Positions 8,790 through 17,770 of a stretch of 64,000 nucleotides of DNA are shown piece by piece. How positions within the stretch are numbered: the first letter of the stretch is position 1; each line of letters starts with the position of its first letter. The DNA lies in contig NZ_MLYO01000013.1 in NCBI RefSeq assembly GCF_001866665.1, positions 104,865-168,864 on the forward strand, given 5' to 3'. The translations under genes were made by a program, and so were the position numbers. The notes below the pieces were generated by a model. The model saw only the letters and a list, made by a program, of their open reading frames with translations. It made no database searches and was not told the origin of the DNA. The DNA comes from Streptomyces monashensis (GTDB lineage: Bacteria; Actinomycetota; Actinomycetes; Streptomycetales; Streptomycetaceae).

Positions 8790-10028
8790 GTGGCAGGACG
8801 AGACAGGCGTACGACAACGGCGAGAGCGGTTCTCACGGTGGTCACCGCGTTCGGTGTGCTGGCCGGTGCGGCCCTGACGGGGGCGGCACCGGCCGCTGCC
8901 GTACCGGCGGGCACACGGATCGCGCCCGGGGTCACCTACCGGCAGTTCGACGTCCGGGCGGCCGCGGGTCCGACGCACGTCCATCTGCTCACGGTCGACC
9001 TGGGCGATCCGCGCGTCCGCGTGGACCTGCTGTATCCGGGCGCGGTGGCGGCGCGGGCCACCGTCTCCGGGATGGCGGACGCGGCCGGGGCGGTCGCGGG
9101 GGTCAACGGTGACTTCTTCAACATCACCGAGACCCAGCACCCGGGCGTGCCCGCCACCGGCGCGAGTGTCGGACCGGCGATCGCCCACGGGCTCGTACTC
9201 AAGGCGGCGGTGCCGGACGGCCAGCGGTTCGGGCCCGCGCTGCCGCCGGGCACGAACACCCGGGACGTCTTCGGTGTCGGTGTCGACCGGCGGGCCCGGA
9301 TGGACCGCCTCTCCCTCACCGGCTCCGTCCGCACCCCGGCGGGCCGGTTCCCGCTGAAGGGCCTGAACCAGTACGCCCTCCCCGAGAACTCCGTCGGCGC
9401 CTTCACCTCGCGCTGGGGCAGCGCCTCGCGCGAGCGCGCGGTCTGCGGATCGGACACCGAGCGCTCGGCGCCGTGCAGCACCGACACCCACGAGGTGCGG
9501 ATCCGCTCCGGCCGGGTCGTCTCCGCCTCCGACACCCCGGGCAGCGGCGCGATCCCGGCCGACACCACGGTCCTGGTCGGCCGCGAGGAGGGCGCGCGGC
9601 AGCTGCGCAAGCTCTCCGTCGGCGAGCGGGTGACCGTGACGCACGCCCTGGCGGCGGCCTCGTCCGGAGTGCCGTACGCGTTCGCCATCGGCGGGTTCCC
9701 GGTGCTGCGGGACGGCCGGGAGCTGTCCGGGCTGAACGACGTCGCCTCGGCGGTGCGCACGGTCGTCGGCCTCACCGACGGCGGACGGCGGATGCTGATC
9801 CTGGCGCTGGACGGCGCCGCCGCCTACCGGTCCGGGATGACGGTCGCCGAGGAGGCGGCCACCATGCGTTCGCTGGGCGCCTCCGACGCGTTCAACCTCG
9901 ACGGCGGCGGCTCGGCGGAGATGGTCACCCGGGACGCCGGCGCCCGTACGGTGACGGTCCGCAACCATCCGAGCGGTGGCGCCGAGCGGCCCGTCGCGAA
10001 CGGCATCGGCGTCTTCGCCGCCCCCTGA
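8790..10028 (+). CDS. Secreted phosphodiester glycosidase family protein
   Basis: 412 residues. The Sec signal peptide covers about residues 1-37 (basic RDRRTTTAR, hydrophobic core, then APAAA before the likely cleavage). The mature part is a NAGPA/DUF2233-type domain: GVNGDFFNI at about residue 108 and the C-terminal signature FNLDGGGSAEMV are conserved. Members act on phosphodiester-linked N-acetylglucosamine or unknown glycosyl phosphates outside the cell, so the likely substrate is a cell-wall or phage-related glycan. GTG 8790 is chosen because GGGGG precedes it and the signal peptide begins there. Confidence 0.85.
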   Translation: MAGRDRRTTTARAVLTVVTAFGVLAGAALTGAAPAAAVPAGTRIAPGVTYRQFDVRAAAGPTHVHLLTVDLGDPRVRVDLLYPGAVAARATVSGMADAAGAVAGVNGDFFNITETQHPGVPATGASVGPAIAHGLVLKAAVPDGQRFGPALPPGTNTRDVFGVGVDRRARMDRLSLTGSVRTPAGRFPLKGLNQYALPENSVGAFTSRWGSASRERAVCGSDTERSAPCSTDTHEVRIRSGRVVSASDTPGSGAIPADTTVLVGREEGARQLRKLSVGERVTVTHALAAASSGVPYAFAIGGFPVLRDGRELSGLNDVASAVRTVVGLTDGGRRMLILALDGAAAYRSGMTVAEEAATMRSLGASDAFNLDGGGSAEMVTRDAGARTVTVRNHPSGGAERPVANGIGVFAAP

Positions 10029-10041
10029 TCCGCCCCGCGCC

Positions 10042-10236
10042 TCAGGGGTGCAGGCTGCTGACCAGCTCGGCGGTCGCCGTGAGCCCGGTGTTGATGGTGG
10101 GACCCATGCTGGAGCCGGCCATGAAGAACCCGAGCACCATGCAGACCAGGGCGTGCGAGACCTTCAGCCCGCCGTTGCGCATGAAGATCACGGCCAGAAT
10201 CATGAGCAACAGCACCACTGAGATGGAAACGGCCAT
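10042..10236 (-). CDS. Small two-helix membrane protein
   Basis: 64 residues from ATG 10236. Two hydrophobic helices (residues about 3-18, ending VIFMRN, and 26-45) are joined by a short loop GGLKVSH; the tail is TATAELVSSLHP. Proteins of this form recur in Streptomyces, often as uncharacterised small membrane proteins, but I cannot name a family. It is convergent with the secreted glycosidase, 13 bases apart. A GGAGG-type ribosome site (GAGGTTCC) precedes the start. Confidence 0.65.
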   Translation of the reverse strand: MAVSISVVLLLMILAVIFMRNGGLKVSHALVCMVLGFFMAGSSMGPTINTGLTATAELVSSLHP

Positions 10237-10339
10237 CGGGAACCTCCTCCGCCACGCCCCTTGAGTGGCGTTTCGGCCGCAAGTGTGGCGTAGCGGAGGG
10301 TTGGTCCGGGCGGCTGACATGTCCCCCGATCGAGTGGTG

Positions 10340-10608
10340 TTACGCCGTGGGACGGGCGTCGAGGAAGGCCTCCAGGCCGGCGAGGTCGTCGGTGTTGAGG
10401 TAGTCGACACCGGCGGCCGGCAGTGCGGTCCACAGCGCGTCGCGGCGAGTGGGTCGAGGCAGCGGGATTCGAGGGTGCGGGTCGGGTCCGGCTCGGAGCT
10501 GTCGGGACCGATGAGGAGCCGGTCGCCGACGAGGAGGATGTCGGCCTCGACGCCGTTGAAGCGGTGGCCGAGCGCGTCGAAAAGCGGGTGCGGGTGCTCT
10601 CCGGAGCA
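10340..10608 (-). pseudogene. PI-PLC/glycerophosphodiesterase-type gene reduced to its two ends
   Basis: The minus strand reads EHPHPLFDALGHRFNGVEAD, then RTLESRCLDPLAA (10600-10440). This is the N-terminal His/Glu-Asp active-site part of the phosphatidylinositol-specific phospholipase C/glycerophosphodiester phosphodiesterase superfamily. In a shifted frame it continues ALWTALPAAGVDYLNTDDL, the usual C-terminal end, stopping at 10340. The central 150 or more residues are missing and the join shifts the frame, so the gene is inactive. The signal peptide is also gone. Confidence 0.7.
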
Positions 10609-10620
10609 GCCACGCGAAAG

Positions 10621-10645
10621 AAGCCCGCCCCGGTGGGGCGGGCTT
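10621..10645. terminator. Hairpin terminator after the acyl-CoA dehydrogenase operon
   Basis: Perfect 11-base stem AAGCCCGCCCC / GGGGCGGGCTT with a GGT loop, 13 bases beyond the leftward operon stop at 10659. The A- and T-rich ends let it act in either direction. Confidence 0.75.
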
Positions 10646-10658
10646 CAGCCGGGTGACG

Positions 10659-11759
10659 TCAGGGTGCCTGGAGGTCGACCAGCCCGGCCAGCGCCGAGCG
10701 ATGCGCGCCCGCCGTGCCGTACGCGATCGAGTCCGTCTTGGCCCGCTTGAGGTACAGGTGGATCGGGTGCTCCCAGGTCATCCCGATCCCGGCGTGCAGC
10801 TGCAGCGCCTCCTCGGCGGCGTGGACGGCGACGGGGGCGGCGTACGCCTGCGCGACCGCGACCGCGATGTCCGTGTCCTCACCGGAGGCCAGCGCGTCGG
10901 CGGCGGCGCGGGCCGCGGCCCGGAGGTTGACCGTCTCCAGCCACAGCTGGGCGAGCCGGTGCTTGAGCGCCTGGAAGCCGCCGACCGGCCGGTTGAACTG
11001 CTTGCGCTCCTTGAGATAGCGGACCGTCTCGGTCAACAGCCAGTCGGCGACGCCCAGTTGCTCGGAGGCGAGCAGTCCGGCGGCAGCGCGCAGGGCACGC
11101 CGTACGGCGGGTTCCGCGTCGCCGACACGGCGGCCGGGGGCGGCGTCGAGGGTCACCGTGGCGAGCGGCCGGGTCAGGTCCAGGGCGACCTGCGGGGTGA
11201 CGGTCACGGCGTCGGCGGGCACGGCGTACAGGCCGCCGTCGTCGGCCGGGACCAGCAGCACATCGGCCGCGGCCGCGTCGGCGATGCCGGTCAACTCGCC
11301 GTACAGGGTGCCGTTCTCGACGCGTACGGCCTTGGTGGCGGCGCCCGGAGCCGTGTGCAGGGCGACCGCGAGGGCGCCGATGGTGCGGCCGGAGGCCAGC
11401 CGCTCCAGCAGGTCCCCGTCGCCGCAGGCGAGCAGGGCCTCGGTGGCCACGACCGCGCTGGCGAGGTAGGGAACGGGCGCCACGGCCCGGCCCAACTCCT
11501 CGAGCACGACGGCCACTTCGCGGTGCGAGGCGCCCTGGCCGCCCTGCGCCTCGGGCACCAGGAGGCCGGCCAGGCCCATGCCGTCGGCGAGCAGCTTCCA
11601 CAGGGCGAGGTCGTGCGGGGCGTCCGACTCGGTGCGGGCGATGACGCCGGCCGGGGCGCAGTGGTCGGTGAGCAGGTCCCGTACGGCGGCCCGCAGCGCC
11701 TCTTCCTCCTCGGAGTAGAGGAGATCCTGCTGTGTGCGCTGTGTCGGCTGCGTTGTCAT
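10659..11759 (-). CDS. Acyl-CoA dehydrogenase family protein (third gene of operon)
   Basis: 366 residues. FAD-dependent alpha,beta-dehydrogenation of acyl-CoA; the N-terminal helical domain starts MTTQPTQRTQQDLLYSEEEE, the middle beta domain spans about 125-225, and the C-terminal helical domain carries YLKERKQFNRPVGGFQALKH and LQLHAGIGMTWEHPIHLYLK. This is the small-subunit-like architecture that often pairs with a second dehydrogenase in heteromeric enzymes (steroid side-chain FadE-type). ATG 11759 overlaps the upstream stop (ATGA), so the two are coupled and probably made in equal amounts. Confidence 0.88.
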   Translation of the reverse strand: MTTQPTQRTQQDLLYSEEEEALRAAVRDLLTDHCAPAGVIARTESDAPHDLALWKLLADGMGLAGLLVPEAQGGQGASHREVAVVLEELGRAVAPVPYLASAVVATEALLACGDGDLLERLASGRTIGALAVALHTAPGAATKAVRVENGTLYGELTGIADAAAADVLLVPADDGGLYAVPADAVTVTPQVALDLTRPLATVTLDAAPGRRVGDAEPAVRRALRAAAGLLASEQLGVADWLLTETVRYLKERKQFNRPVGGFQALKHRLAQLWLETVNLRAAARAAADALASGEDTDIAVAVAQAYAAPVAVHAAEEALQLHAGIGMTWEHPIHLYLKRAKTDSIAYGTAGAHRSALAGLVDLQAP

Positions 11760-12973
11760 CGGGACAGGTCCTTCCACGCGACGTCCTTGTCGGTGCGCGG
11801 CTCGGCGGGCAGGCCGAGGACGCGCTCGGCGACGATGTTCAGCAGGACCTCGCTGGTCCCGCCCTCGATGCTGTTGCCCTTGGCGCGCAGATAGCGGTAG
11901 CCGGCGTCGCGGCCGGTGAAGTCGACGAGTTCGGGGCGGCGCATGGTCCAGTCGTCGTACAACAGGCCCTCCTCACCGCGGAGTTCGACCTCCAGGCCGC
12001 TGATCTCCTGGTTGAGGCGGGCGAAGCCGAGCTTCATGCCGGCGCCCTCGGGGCCGGGCTGACCGGCGACGAGCTGCTGGCGCAGCCGCTCGGCGGTGAG
12101 GCGGGAGACCTCGGCCTCGACCCACAGTTTCAGCAGCCGCTGGTGGAGGTCGTGGGTGCGCAGTTCGGGGCGCTCGCGCCAGGTCTTCGCGACCGGGCCG
12201 ATCATGCCGCCCTCGCGGGGCAGCTGCATGCCGCCGATGGCCACACGCTCGTTGTTGAGCGTGGTCTGCGCGACCCGCCAGCCGTCACCGACCTCGCCGA
12301 GGCGGCGGGAGTCGGGGATGCGGACGTCGGTGAGGAAGACCTCGTTGAACTCGGCCTCGCCGGTGATCTGGCGCAGCGGCCGGACGTCGACGCCCGGGTC
12401 GGTCATGTCGCACAGGAAGTAGGTGATGCCCGCGTGCTTGGGCACGTCCGGGTCGGTGCGGGCGATGAGGATGGCCCAGCGGGCGTTGTGCGCGCCGGAC
12501 GTCCACACCTTCTGCCCGTTGACGACCCAGTCTCCCCCGCTCTCGGCTTCGCTCGAGCGGGAGGTGCCCCCACCTTCCCGTACGGCCCGGGTGCCGAGCG
12601 CGGCGAGGTCGGAGCCGGCACCGGGCTCGCTGAACAGCTGGCACCAGACCTCCTCGCCGGTCCACAGCGGCCGCAGATAGCGCTGCTTCTGCTCGTCCGT
12701 GCCGTACTTGAGGATGGTCGGCGCGGCCATGCCGAGCCCGATGCCGTTGCGGCGCGCGTCGTTGTCGGGGGCGCCGGCGGCCTCCAGCTCGGCGTCCACG
12801 GCGGCCTGGAGATGGCGGGGCGCGCCCAGTCCGCCGAGGCCCTCCGGGTAGTGCACCCAGGCGAGGCCGGCGTCGAAGCGGGCTCGCAGGAACTCCAGCC
12901 GGTCGGTGCTCGCGACCGGATACCGGTCCAGCAACTCCCGTGTGCGGCGCACCAGTTCATCGGCGTCGGTCAT
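11756..12973 (-). CDS. Acyl-CoA dehydrogenase family protein (second gene of operon)
   Basis: 405 residues with full acyl-CoA dehydrogenase domains. The substrate/FAD loop is LFSEPGAGSDLAALGTRAV, followed by QKVWTSGAHNARW (FAD/substrate-binding middle domain) and the C-terminal signature SIEGGTSEVLLNIVAERVLG. It overlaps both neighbours by ATGA. A short Gly/Ser/Glu insertion (about residues 140-150) sits in the middle domain. It likely forms a complex with the product of the downstream gene; substrate unknown. Confidence 0.9.
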   Translation of the reverse strand: MTDADELVRRTRELLDRYPVASTDRLEFLRARFDAGLAWVHYPEGLGGLGAPRHLQAAVDAELEAAGAPDNDARRNGIGLGMAAPTILKYGTDEQKQRYLRPLWTGEEVWCQLFSEPGAGSDLAALGTRAVREGGGTSRSSEAESGGDWVVNGQKVWTSGAHNARWAILIARTDPDVPKHAGITYFLCDMTDPGVDVRPLRQITGEAEFNEVFLTDVRIPDSRRLGEVGDGWRVAQTTLNNERVAIGGMQLPREGGMIGPVAKTWRERPELRTHDLHQRLLKLWVEAEVSRLTAERLRQQLVAGQPGPEGAGMKLGFARLNQEISGLEVELRGEEGLLYDDWTMRRPELVDFTGRDAGYRYLRAKGNSIEGGTSEVLLNIVAERVLGLPAEPRTDKDVAWKDLSR

Positions 12974-13935
12974 GCTGCTCCCTCCATCACCACGGCGATC
13001 CGGCCGATGGAGCGGCCGTCCGCCACCTTCTGCACGGCCGTGGCGGCCCCGCTCAGCGGCACCCGCTCGCTCACCAGCGGTTTGATCGCGCCGCGGGCGG
13101 CCAGCGCGGTCAGTTCCTTGTGGCAGTGCCCGATGAGCCCCGGGTTCTTGGTGGCGTACAGGCCCCAGTGCAGGCCGAGGATCGAGTAGTTCTTCACCAG
13201 GGCGTGGTTGAGGGCCGGGCTCGGGATGCCGCCACTGGCGAAGCCGACGACGACGATCCGGCCCTCGAAGGCGACGAGCTTGGCGGACTGGGCGTAGGCC
13301 TCGCCGCCGACGGGGTCGTAGATCACGTCGGCGCCCCGGCCGCCGGTGGCCTCCTTCACGGCGGCGATCACGTCCTCGCTGCGGCGGTCGACGACCACGT
13401 CACAGCCCAGCTCACGGGCGACGGCGGCCTTGTCCGCGCCGCCGACGACACCGATCACGGTGGCGCCGGCCGCCTTGCCGAGCTGGACGGCGGCGCTGCC
13501 GACACCGCCGGCGGCGGCGTGCACGAGCAGGGTCTCGCCCGCCTCCAGGTGCGCCCGGCGGTGCAGGCCGAACCAGCCCGTCTGGTAGCCGATGTGCAGC
13601 GCGGCCGCCTCGGCGTCGTCCAGCGCGTCGGGGGCGGGCAGCAGCGCGCGGGCGTCGGCGACGGCGTACTCGGCGAAACCGCCGTACGGCAGCACGGGGT
13701 TGGCGATCACCCGGCGGCCGTCCTCGGTCTCGGCGCAGATCTCCACGCCGGGCGTGAACGGCAGCGGCGGCCGTACCTGGTACTGGCCCCGGCACAGCAG
13801 GGCGTCCGGGAAGTTGATGTCGGCGGCGCGCACCCGCAGCAGCACCTGGCCGTCGCCGGGCGTGGGCGGCTCCACCTCCGCGAGGCGCATCACCTCGCTC
13901 GGCTCGCCGTTCTCGTGCACTTGCCATGCCTGCAT
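12970..13935 (-). CDS. NADPH:quinone oxidoreductase family protein (first gene of operon)
   Basis: 321 residues of medium-chain dehydrogenase/reductase without the catalytic zinc ligands. The GroES-like N-terminal domain contains AADINFPDALLCRGQYQ, and the Rossmann NADPH motif is HAAAGGVGSAAVQLGK (about residues 138-153). It is the first gene of the leftward operon, with its stop in the ATG of the acyl-CoA dehydrogenase. Family members reduce quinones or enoyl-CoA-like double bonds, which would fit redox steps beside the dehydrogenases. The start ATG 13935 follows GTGGAGGC. Confidence 0.88.
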   Translation of the reverse strand: MQAWQVHENGEPSEVMRLAEVEPPTPGDGQVLLRVRAADINFPDALLCRGQYQVRPPLPFTPGVEICAETEDGRRVIANPVLPYGGFAEYAVADARALLPAPDALDDAEAAALHIGYQTGWFGLHRRAHLEAGETLLVHAAAGGVGSAAVQLGKAAGATVIGVVGGADKAAVARELGCDVVVDRRSEDVIAAVKEATGGRGADVIYDPVGGEAYAQSAKLVAFEGRIVVVGFASGGIPSPALNHALVKNYSILGLHWGLYATKNPGLIGHCHKELTALAARGAIKPLVSERVPLSGAATAVQKVADGRSIGRIAVVMEGAA

Positions 13936-14052
13936 GCGGGGCCTCCACGGGACTGCTTCGTCTGACCGGGTCCGAGGGCATACTAAGCGGTCGCTTGCCG
14001 ATCAGGGAACAGCCGGCCGCCGGGAAGCCGCGTCACCTACATGTCGACCGGA

Positions 14053-14625
14053 TCACTTCCGCGTCGGCCGCGCCCGTACGTGCATCCGCTCCCCCTGTGG
14101 CCCGAACAGACTCAGGAACTCCACCGGCCCCTCCCCCGTCGAGCCGAACCAGTGCGGCACCCGGGTGTCGAACTCGGCGGCCTCCCCGGCCGACAGCACC
14201 ACGTCGTGCTCGCCGAGGACCAGCCGGAGCCGGCCCGACAGAACGTACAGCCACTCGTACCCCTCGTGGGTGCGCGGATCCGGCTCCTGCTTCCGCCGCG
14301 GTTCGAGGACCTTGAAGGCCTGGAGCCCGCCGGGCTGGCGGGTCAGCGGCCAGTGCGTGCGCCCGCCCCGGACGATCGGCTCGGCCCGCACCCGCGGATC
14401 CCCCACCGGGGGCGCGCCGACCAGTTCGTCCAGCGGCACCTGATGGGCCTGGGCGATCGGCAGCAGCAGTTCCAGGCTGGGCTTGCGCAGGCCGGACTCC
14501 AGCCGGGACAGGGTGCTCACGGAGATCCCGGTCGCCTCCGACAGCCCGGCCAGGGTCACCTCGCGCTCCTTGCGCAGGCGCCGCAGCCGGGGGCCCACCC
14601 CGGAGAGAACGTCGTCGGTACTCAT
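14053..14625 (-). CDS. XRE-cupin transcriptional regulator
   Basis: 190 residues: N-terminal helix-turn-helix (about 8-65, with TLAGLSEATGISVSTLSRLE) and a C-terminal cupin (about 110-185, with HEGYEWLYVLSGRLRLVLGE and VPHWFGS). Such regulators sense small ligands in the cupin pocket and usually control an adjacent metabolic gene. It is divergent from the flavin oxidoreductase at 14690 with only 64 bases between the starts, so that gene and itself are the likely targets. I see no strong palindrome in the gap. Confidence 0.88.
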   Translation of the reverse strand: MSTDDVLSGVGPRLRRLRKEREVTLAGLSEATGISVSTLSRLESGLRKPSLELLLPIAQAHQVPLDELVGAPPVGDPRVRAEPIVRGGRTHWPLTRQPGGLQAFKVLEPRRKQEPDPRTHEGYEWLYVLSGRLRLVLGEHDVVLSAGEAAEFDTRVPHWFGSTGEGPVEFLSLFGPQGERMHVRARPTRK

Positions 14626-14689
14626 GCTCGTATTGCAGAATCGGCAAAGGCATTTGTCAATACGGCAGGCCCCGGGTCACGGTCGTGCC

Positions 14690-15628
14690 ATGACCGACAA
14701 CAGCAGGTACGAAGTGGTCGTCGTCGGAGGCGGGGCCGCCGGGCTGTCCGCCGCGCTGGTCCTCGGCCGGGCCCGGCGCCGCACGCTGGTCGTCGACGCG
14801 GGCGAGCCGCGCAACGCGCCGAGCGCGCACATGCAGGGCTATCTGTCCCGCGACGGCATGTCCCCGGCCAACTTCCTGGCGGTGGGGCGCGAGGAGATCG
14901 CCCGGTACGGCGTGGAACTGGTCCGGGACCGGGCGACGGACGCCTGCCGGGACGGCGAGGGCTTCACCGTCCGGCTCGCGCGGGGCCGGACGGTGCACGC
15001 CCGGCACCTGGTGATCGCCGCCGGCCTGCGGGACGAACTGCCCGGGGTGCCGGGGCTGGCGGAGCGGTTCGGCCGGGACGTGGTGCACTGCCCGTACTGC
15101 CACGGCTGGGAGGTCCGCGACCGGCCGACCGGGGTGCTCGCGACCTCCCCGCTGAGCGTGCACCAGGCGCTGATGGTCACCCAGTGGTCCGACGACGTGC
15201 GGCTCTTCCTGCACGAGGTCGCCGAGCCGGAGCTGACCGACGTCGACCTGCGCCGGCTGGCCGCCGCCCGGGTGGCGGTCGTCCCCGGCCGGGTGACCGG
15301 GCTGGTCGTCGACGACGACCGGCTCACCGGGGTCCGGCTCGTGGACGGCACGGTCCACGACCGTGCGGTGCTCTACGCCGCCCCGCGCGCCGTCCCCCGC
15401 AACGACCTGCTGATCACGCTGGGCGCCGAACTGCGCGAGACCCCGTTCGGCAGCTACCCCGTGATCGACGAACGCGGCCTGACCACCGTCCCCGGCCTCT
15501 GGGCGGCGGGCAACGCGAGCGGCTTCGCCGAGCAGGTGGTCAACGCGGCGAGCCGGGGGTACCGGGCGGGGGCCGCGATCAACGGGGAACTGCTGATGGC
15601 GGACCTGGACGCGACAGTGCGGACGTAG
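14690..15628 (+). CDS. NAD(P)/FAD-dependent oxidoreductase, thioredoxin-reductase-like
   Basis: 312 residues. FAD motif GGGAAGLSAALVLGRARR is at the N-terminus, the redox-type motif is CPYCHGWEV (CxxC, about residues 141-144), and the closing FAD motif is GLWAAGNAS. The size and single-domain layout match the thioredoxin-reductase-like enzymes that oxidise dithiol natural products or reduce small thiols. The NADPH domain looks reduced, as in the TrxR-like oxidases. It is divergent from the XRE-cupin gene. Substrate unknown. Confidence 0.85.
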   Translation: MTDNSRYEVVVVGGGAAGLSAALVLGRARRRTLVVDAGEPRNAPSAHMQGYLSRDGMSPANFLAVGREEIARYGVELVRDRATDACRDGEGFTVRLARGRTVHARHLVIAAGLRDELPGVPGLAERFGRDVVHCPYCHGWEVRDRPTGVLATSPLSVHQALMVTQWSDDVRLFLHEVAEPELTDVDLRRLAAARVAVVPGRVTGLVVDDDRLTGVRLVDGTVHDRAVLYAAPRAVPRNDLLITLGAELRETPFGSYPVIDERGLTTVPGLWAAGNASGFAEQVVNAASRGYRAGAAINGELLMADLDATVRT

Positions 15629-15680
15629 TCGACGCAACGGTGCGGGTGTGGTCGGCGGGTCTCTGCGCCACCATGGCTGC

Positions 15681-17225
15681 ATGCTGCTGGCCCGGCTCGC
15701 CCAGGTGTCCCGGGACGTCGCCGCGACGACGGCGCGGTCCCGCAAGACCGAGCTGCTCGCGGAGCTGTTCCGGGAGACAGCGGCGGACGACGTGCCGATC
15801 GTCATCCCGTATCTTGCCGGACGGCTGCCGCAGGGCCGGCTCGGCGTCGGCTGGAAGGTGCTGGGCCACCCGGTGCCGCCCGCCGCCGCTCCCACGCTCA
15901 CGGTCCGCGAGACCGACGCCCGCCTCACCGAGCTGGGCAAGGTCTCCGGGCCGGGCGCGCAGGCGGAACGGGCCCGGATCGTCGGCGCGCTGATGGGCGC
16001 GGCCACGGCGGACGAGCAGGGATTCCTGCGCGGGCTGCTCACCGGCGAGGTCCGGCAGGGCGCACTGGACGCGGTCGCGACGGAGGGGCTGGCCCGGGCG
16101 ACCGGCGCGGATCCGGCCGACGTACGGCGGGCGGTGATGCTGGCGGGGTCCTTGCAGACGGTCGCCCGGGCGTTGCTCGCGGAGGGGCCCGGGGCGCTGG
16201 AACGGTTCCGGCTCACCGTCGGCCGGCCGGTGCTGCCGATGCTGGCGCGGAGCGCGTCGTCGGTCGCGGAGGCGGTGCGGGGGCTCGGCGCCTGCGCGGT
16301 GGAGGAGAAGCTGGACGGCATCCGGGTGCAGGTCCACCGGGACGGCGACACGGTCCGCGTGCACACCCGCACCCTGGACGACATCACCGACCGGCTGCCC
16401 GAAGTGACTTCTGCTGCACGGGAGTTGGCGGGTGAGCGGTTCGTCCTGGACGGCGAGGTGATCTCGTTCGGCCGCGACGGCCGCCCGCGTTCGTTCCAGG
16501 AGACCGCGGGGCGCGTCGGCTCCCGGACGGACGTGGCGAAGGCGGCCGGGGCGGTCCCGGTCTCGCCCGTCTGCTTCGACGTCCTGTCGGTCGACGGCCG
16601 TGATCTGCTCGATCTGCCGTTCGCCGAGCGGCACGCGGAGCTGGCACGGCTGGTGCCCGAGCCGATGCGGGTGCGCCGCACCCTCGCCGCCGGCCCCGAG
16701 GACATCCCGGCGGCGGAACGCTTCCTCGCCGACACCCTGGCCCGGGGACACGAGGGCGTGGTGGTGAAGGCGCTGGACGCGCCGTACAGCGCGGGCCGGC
16801 GCGGCGCCGCCTGGCTGAAGGTCAAGCCCGTGCACACCCTCGACCTGGTGGTGCTGGCCGCCGAGTGGGGCCACGGCCGTCGCACCGGCAGACTCTCGAA
16901 CCTGCACCTGGGCGCGCGCACCGCCGACGGCGGCTTCGCGATGCTGGGCAAGACGTTCAAGGGCATGACGGACGTGATGCTCGCCTGGCAGACGAAGCGG
17001 CTGCGCGAACTGGCGGTCGACGACGCCGACGACGGCTGGGTGGTCCGCGTCCGCCCCGAACTCGTCGTGGAGATCGCCTACGACGGCCTCCAGCGCTCCT
17101 CCCGCTACCCGGCCGGCGTCACCCTGCGCTTCGCCCGCGTGGTCCGCTACCGCGAGGACAAACGCCCCGAGGAGGCCGATACGGTGGAGGCCCTGCTGGC
17201 GGCCCACCCGGAGGTCACACCGTGA
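15681..17225 (+). CDS. ligB: ATP-dependent DNA ligase (LigB type)
   Basis: 514 residues, the usual length of mycobacterial LigB-like ligases. The adenylated lysine is K210 in EEKLDGIRVQVH (motif I). Motif III/IIIa lies in FVLDGEVISF, motif IV in HEGVVVKAL and motif V in AAWLKVKP. An N-terminal helical DNA-binding domain covers about 1-200 and an OB-fold the last 130 residues. The main replicative ligase in Streptomyces is NAD-dependent, so this is an accessory repair enzyme. ATG 15681 is chosen over upstream codons because the conserved N-terminus MLLARLAQVS begins there. Coupled to the NUDIX gene by GTGA. Confidence 0.9.
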   Translation: MLLARLAQVSRDVAATTARSRKTELLAELFRETAADDVPIVIPYLAGRLPQGRLGVGWKVLGHPVPPAAAPTLTVRETDARLTELGKVSGPGAQAERARIVGALMGAATADEQGFLRGLLTGEVRQGALDAVATEGLARATGADPADVRRAVMLAGSLQTVARALLAEGPGALERFRLTVGRPVLPMLARSASSVAEAVRGLGACAVEEKLDGIRVQVHRDGDTVRVHTRTLDDITDRLPEVTSAARELAGERFVLDGEVISFGRDGRPRSFQETAGRVGSRTDVAKAAGAVPVSPVCFDVLSVDGRDLLDLPFAERHAELARLVPEPMRVRRTLAAGPEDIPAAERFLADTLARGHEGVVVKALDAPYSAGRRGAAWLKVKPVHTLDLVVLAAEWGHGRRTGRLSNLHLGARTADGGFAMLGKTFKGMTDVMLAWQTKRLRELAVDDADDGWVVRVRPELVVEIAYDGLQRSSRYPAGVTLRFARVVRYREDKRPEEADTVEALLAAHPEVTP

Positions 17226-17695
17226 CGGTGCGTGCGACGAAGCGGAGCGCGGGACTGCTGTTGTTCCGGCACACCGATGAGGGACTTCAGGTGTTGCTCG
17301 GCCATATGGGCGGCCCCCTGTGGGCGAAGAAGGACGCGGGAGCGTGGACCGTCCCCAAGGGCGAGTACGAAGGCGACGAGCCCGCGTGGGAGGCGGCCCG
17401 GCGCGAGTTCCGGGAGGAGCTGGGGATCGCGCCGCCCGACGGCGAGGCCCTGGCGCTCGGCGAGGTGGTGCAGAGGAACGGCAAGATCGTCACGGCGTGG
17501 GCGGTGGCGGCGGACCCGGATCTGTCGGGGTTCAGCCCCGGCAGCTTCGCCCTGGAGTGGCCGCCGAGGTCCGGCCGGGTGCAGGAGTTCCCCGAGCTGG
17601 ACCGGGTGGAGTGGGTGGGCGTGGACCGCGCCCGCGAGGTGCTCGTCACGGCGCAGGCCGCGTTCCTCGACCGCTTGGCCGAACACACGGGCTGA
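17222..17695 (+). CDS. NUDIX hydrolase
   Basis: 157 residues with a complete NUDIX box (G-x5-E-x7-REFREELG, about residues 46-68, from PKGEYEGDEP) and an opening AGLLLFRHTDEGLQVLLGH typical of the diadenosine/NTP-cleaving branch. The GTG start overlaps the ligase stop (GTGA at 17222-17225), so the two proteins are co-translated. A NUDIX enzyme beside a ligase could remove AppppA or adenylate by-products or damaged nucleotides; that link is inference. Confidence 0.9.
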   Translation: MTVRATKRSAGLLLFRHTDEGLQVLLGHMGGPLWAKKDAGAWTVPKGEYEGDEPAWEAARREFREELGIAPPDGEALALGEVVQRNGKIVTAWAVAADPDLSGFSPGSFALEWPPRSGRVQEFPELDRVEWVGVDRAREVLVTAQAAFLDRLAEHTG

Positions 17696-17770
17696 ACCGG
17701 ACCGTACGCGTTGCGGACGCCGCGCCCGCGCGCGAAGGTCGAGACAAGCCCGCTCCCAGGGAGGTCAGCC

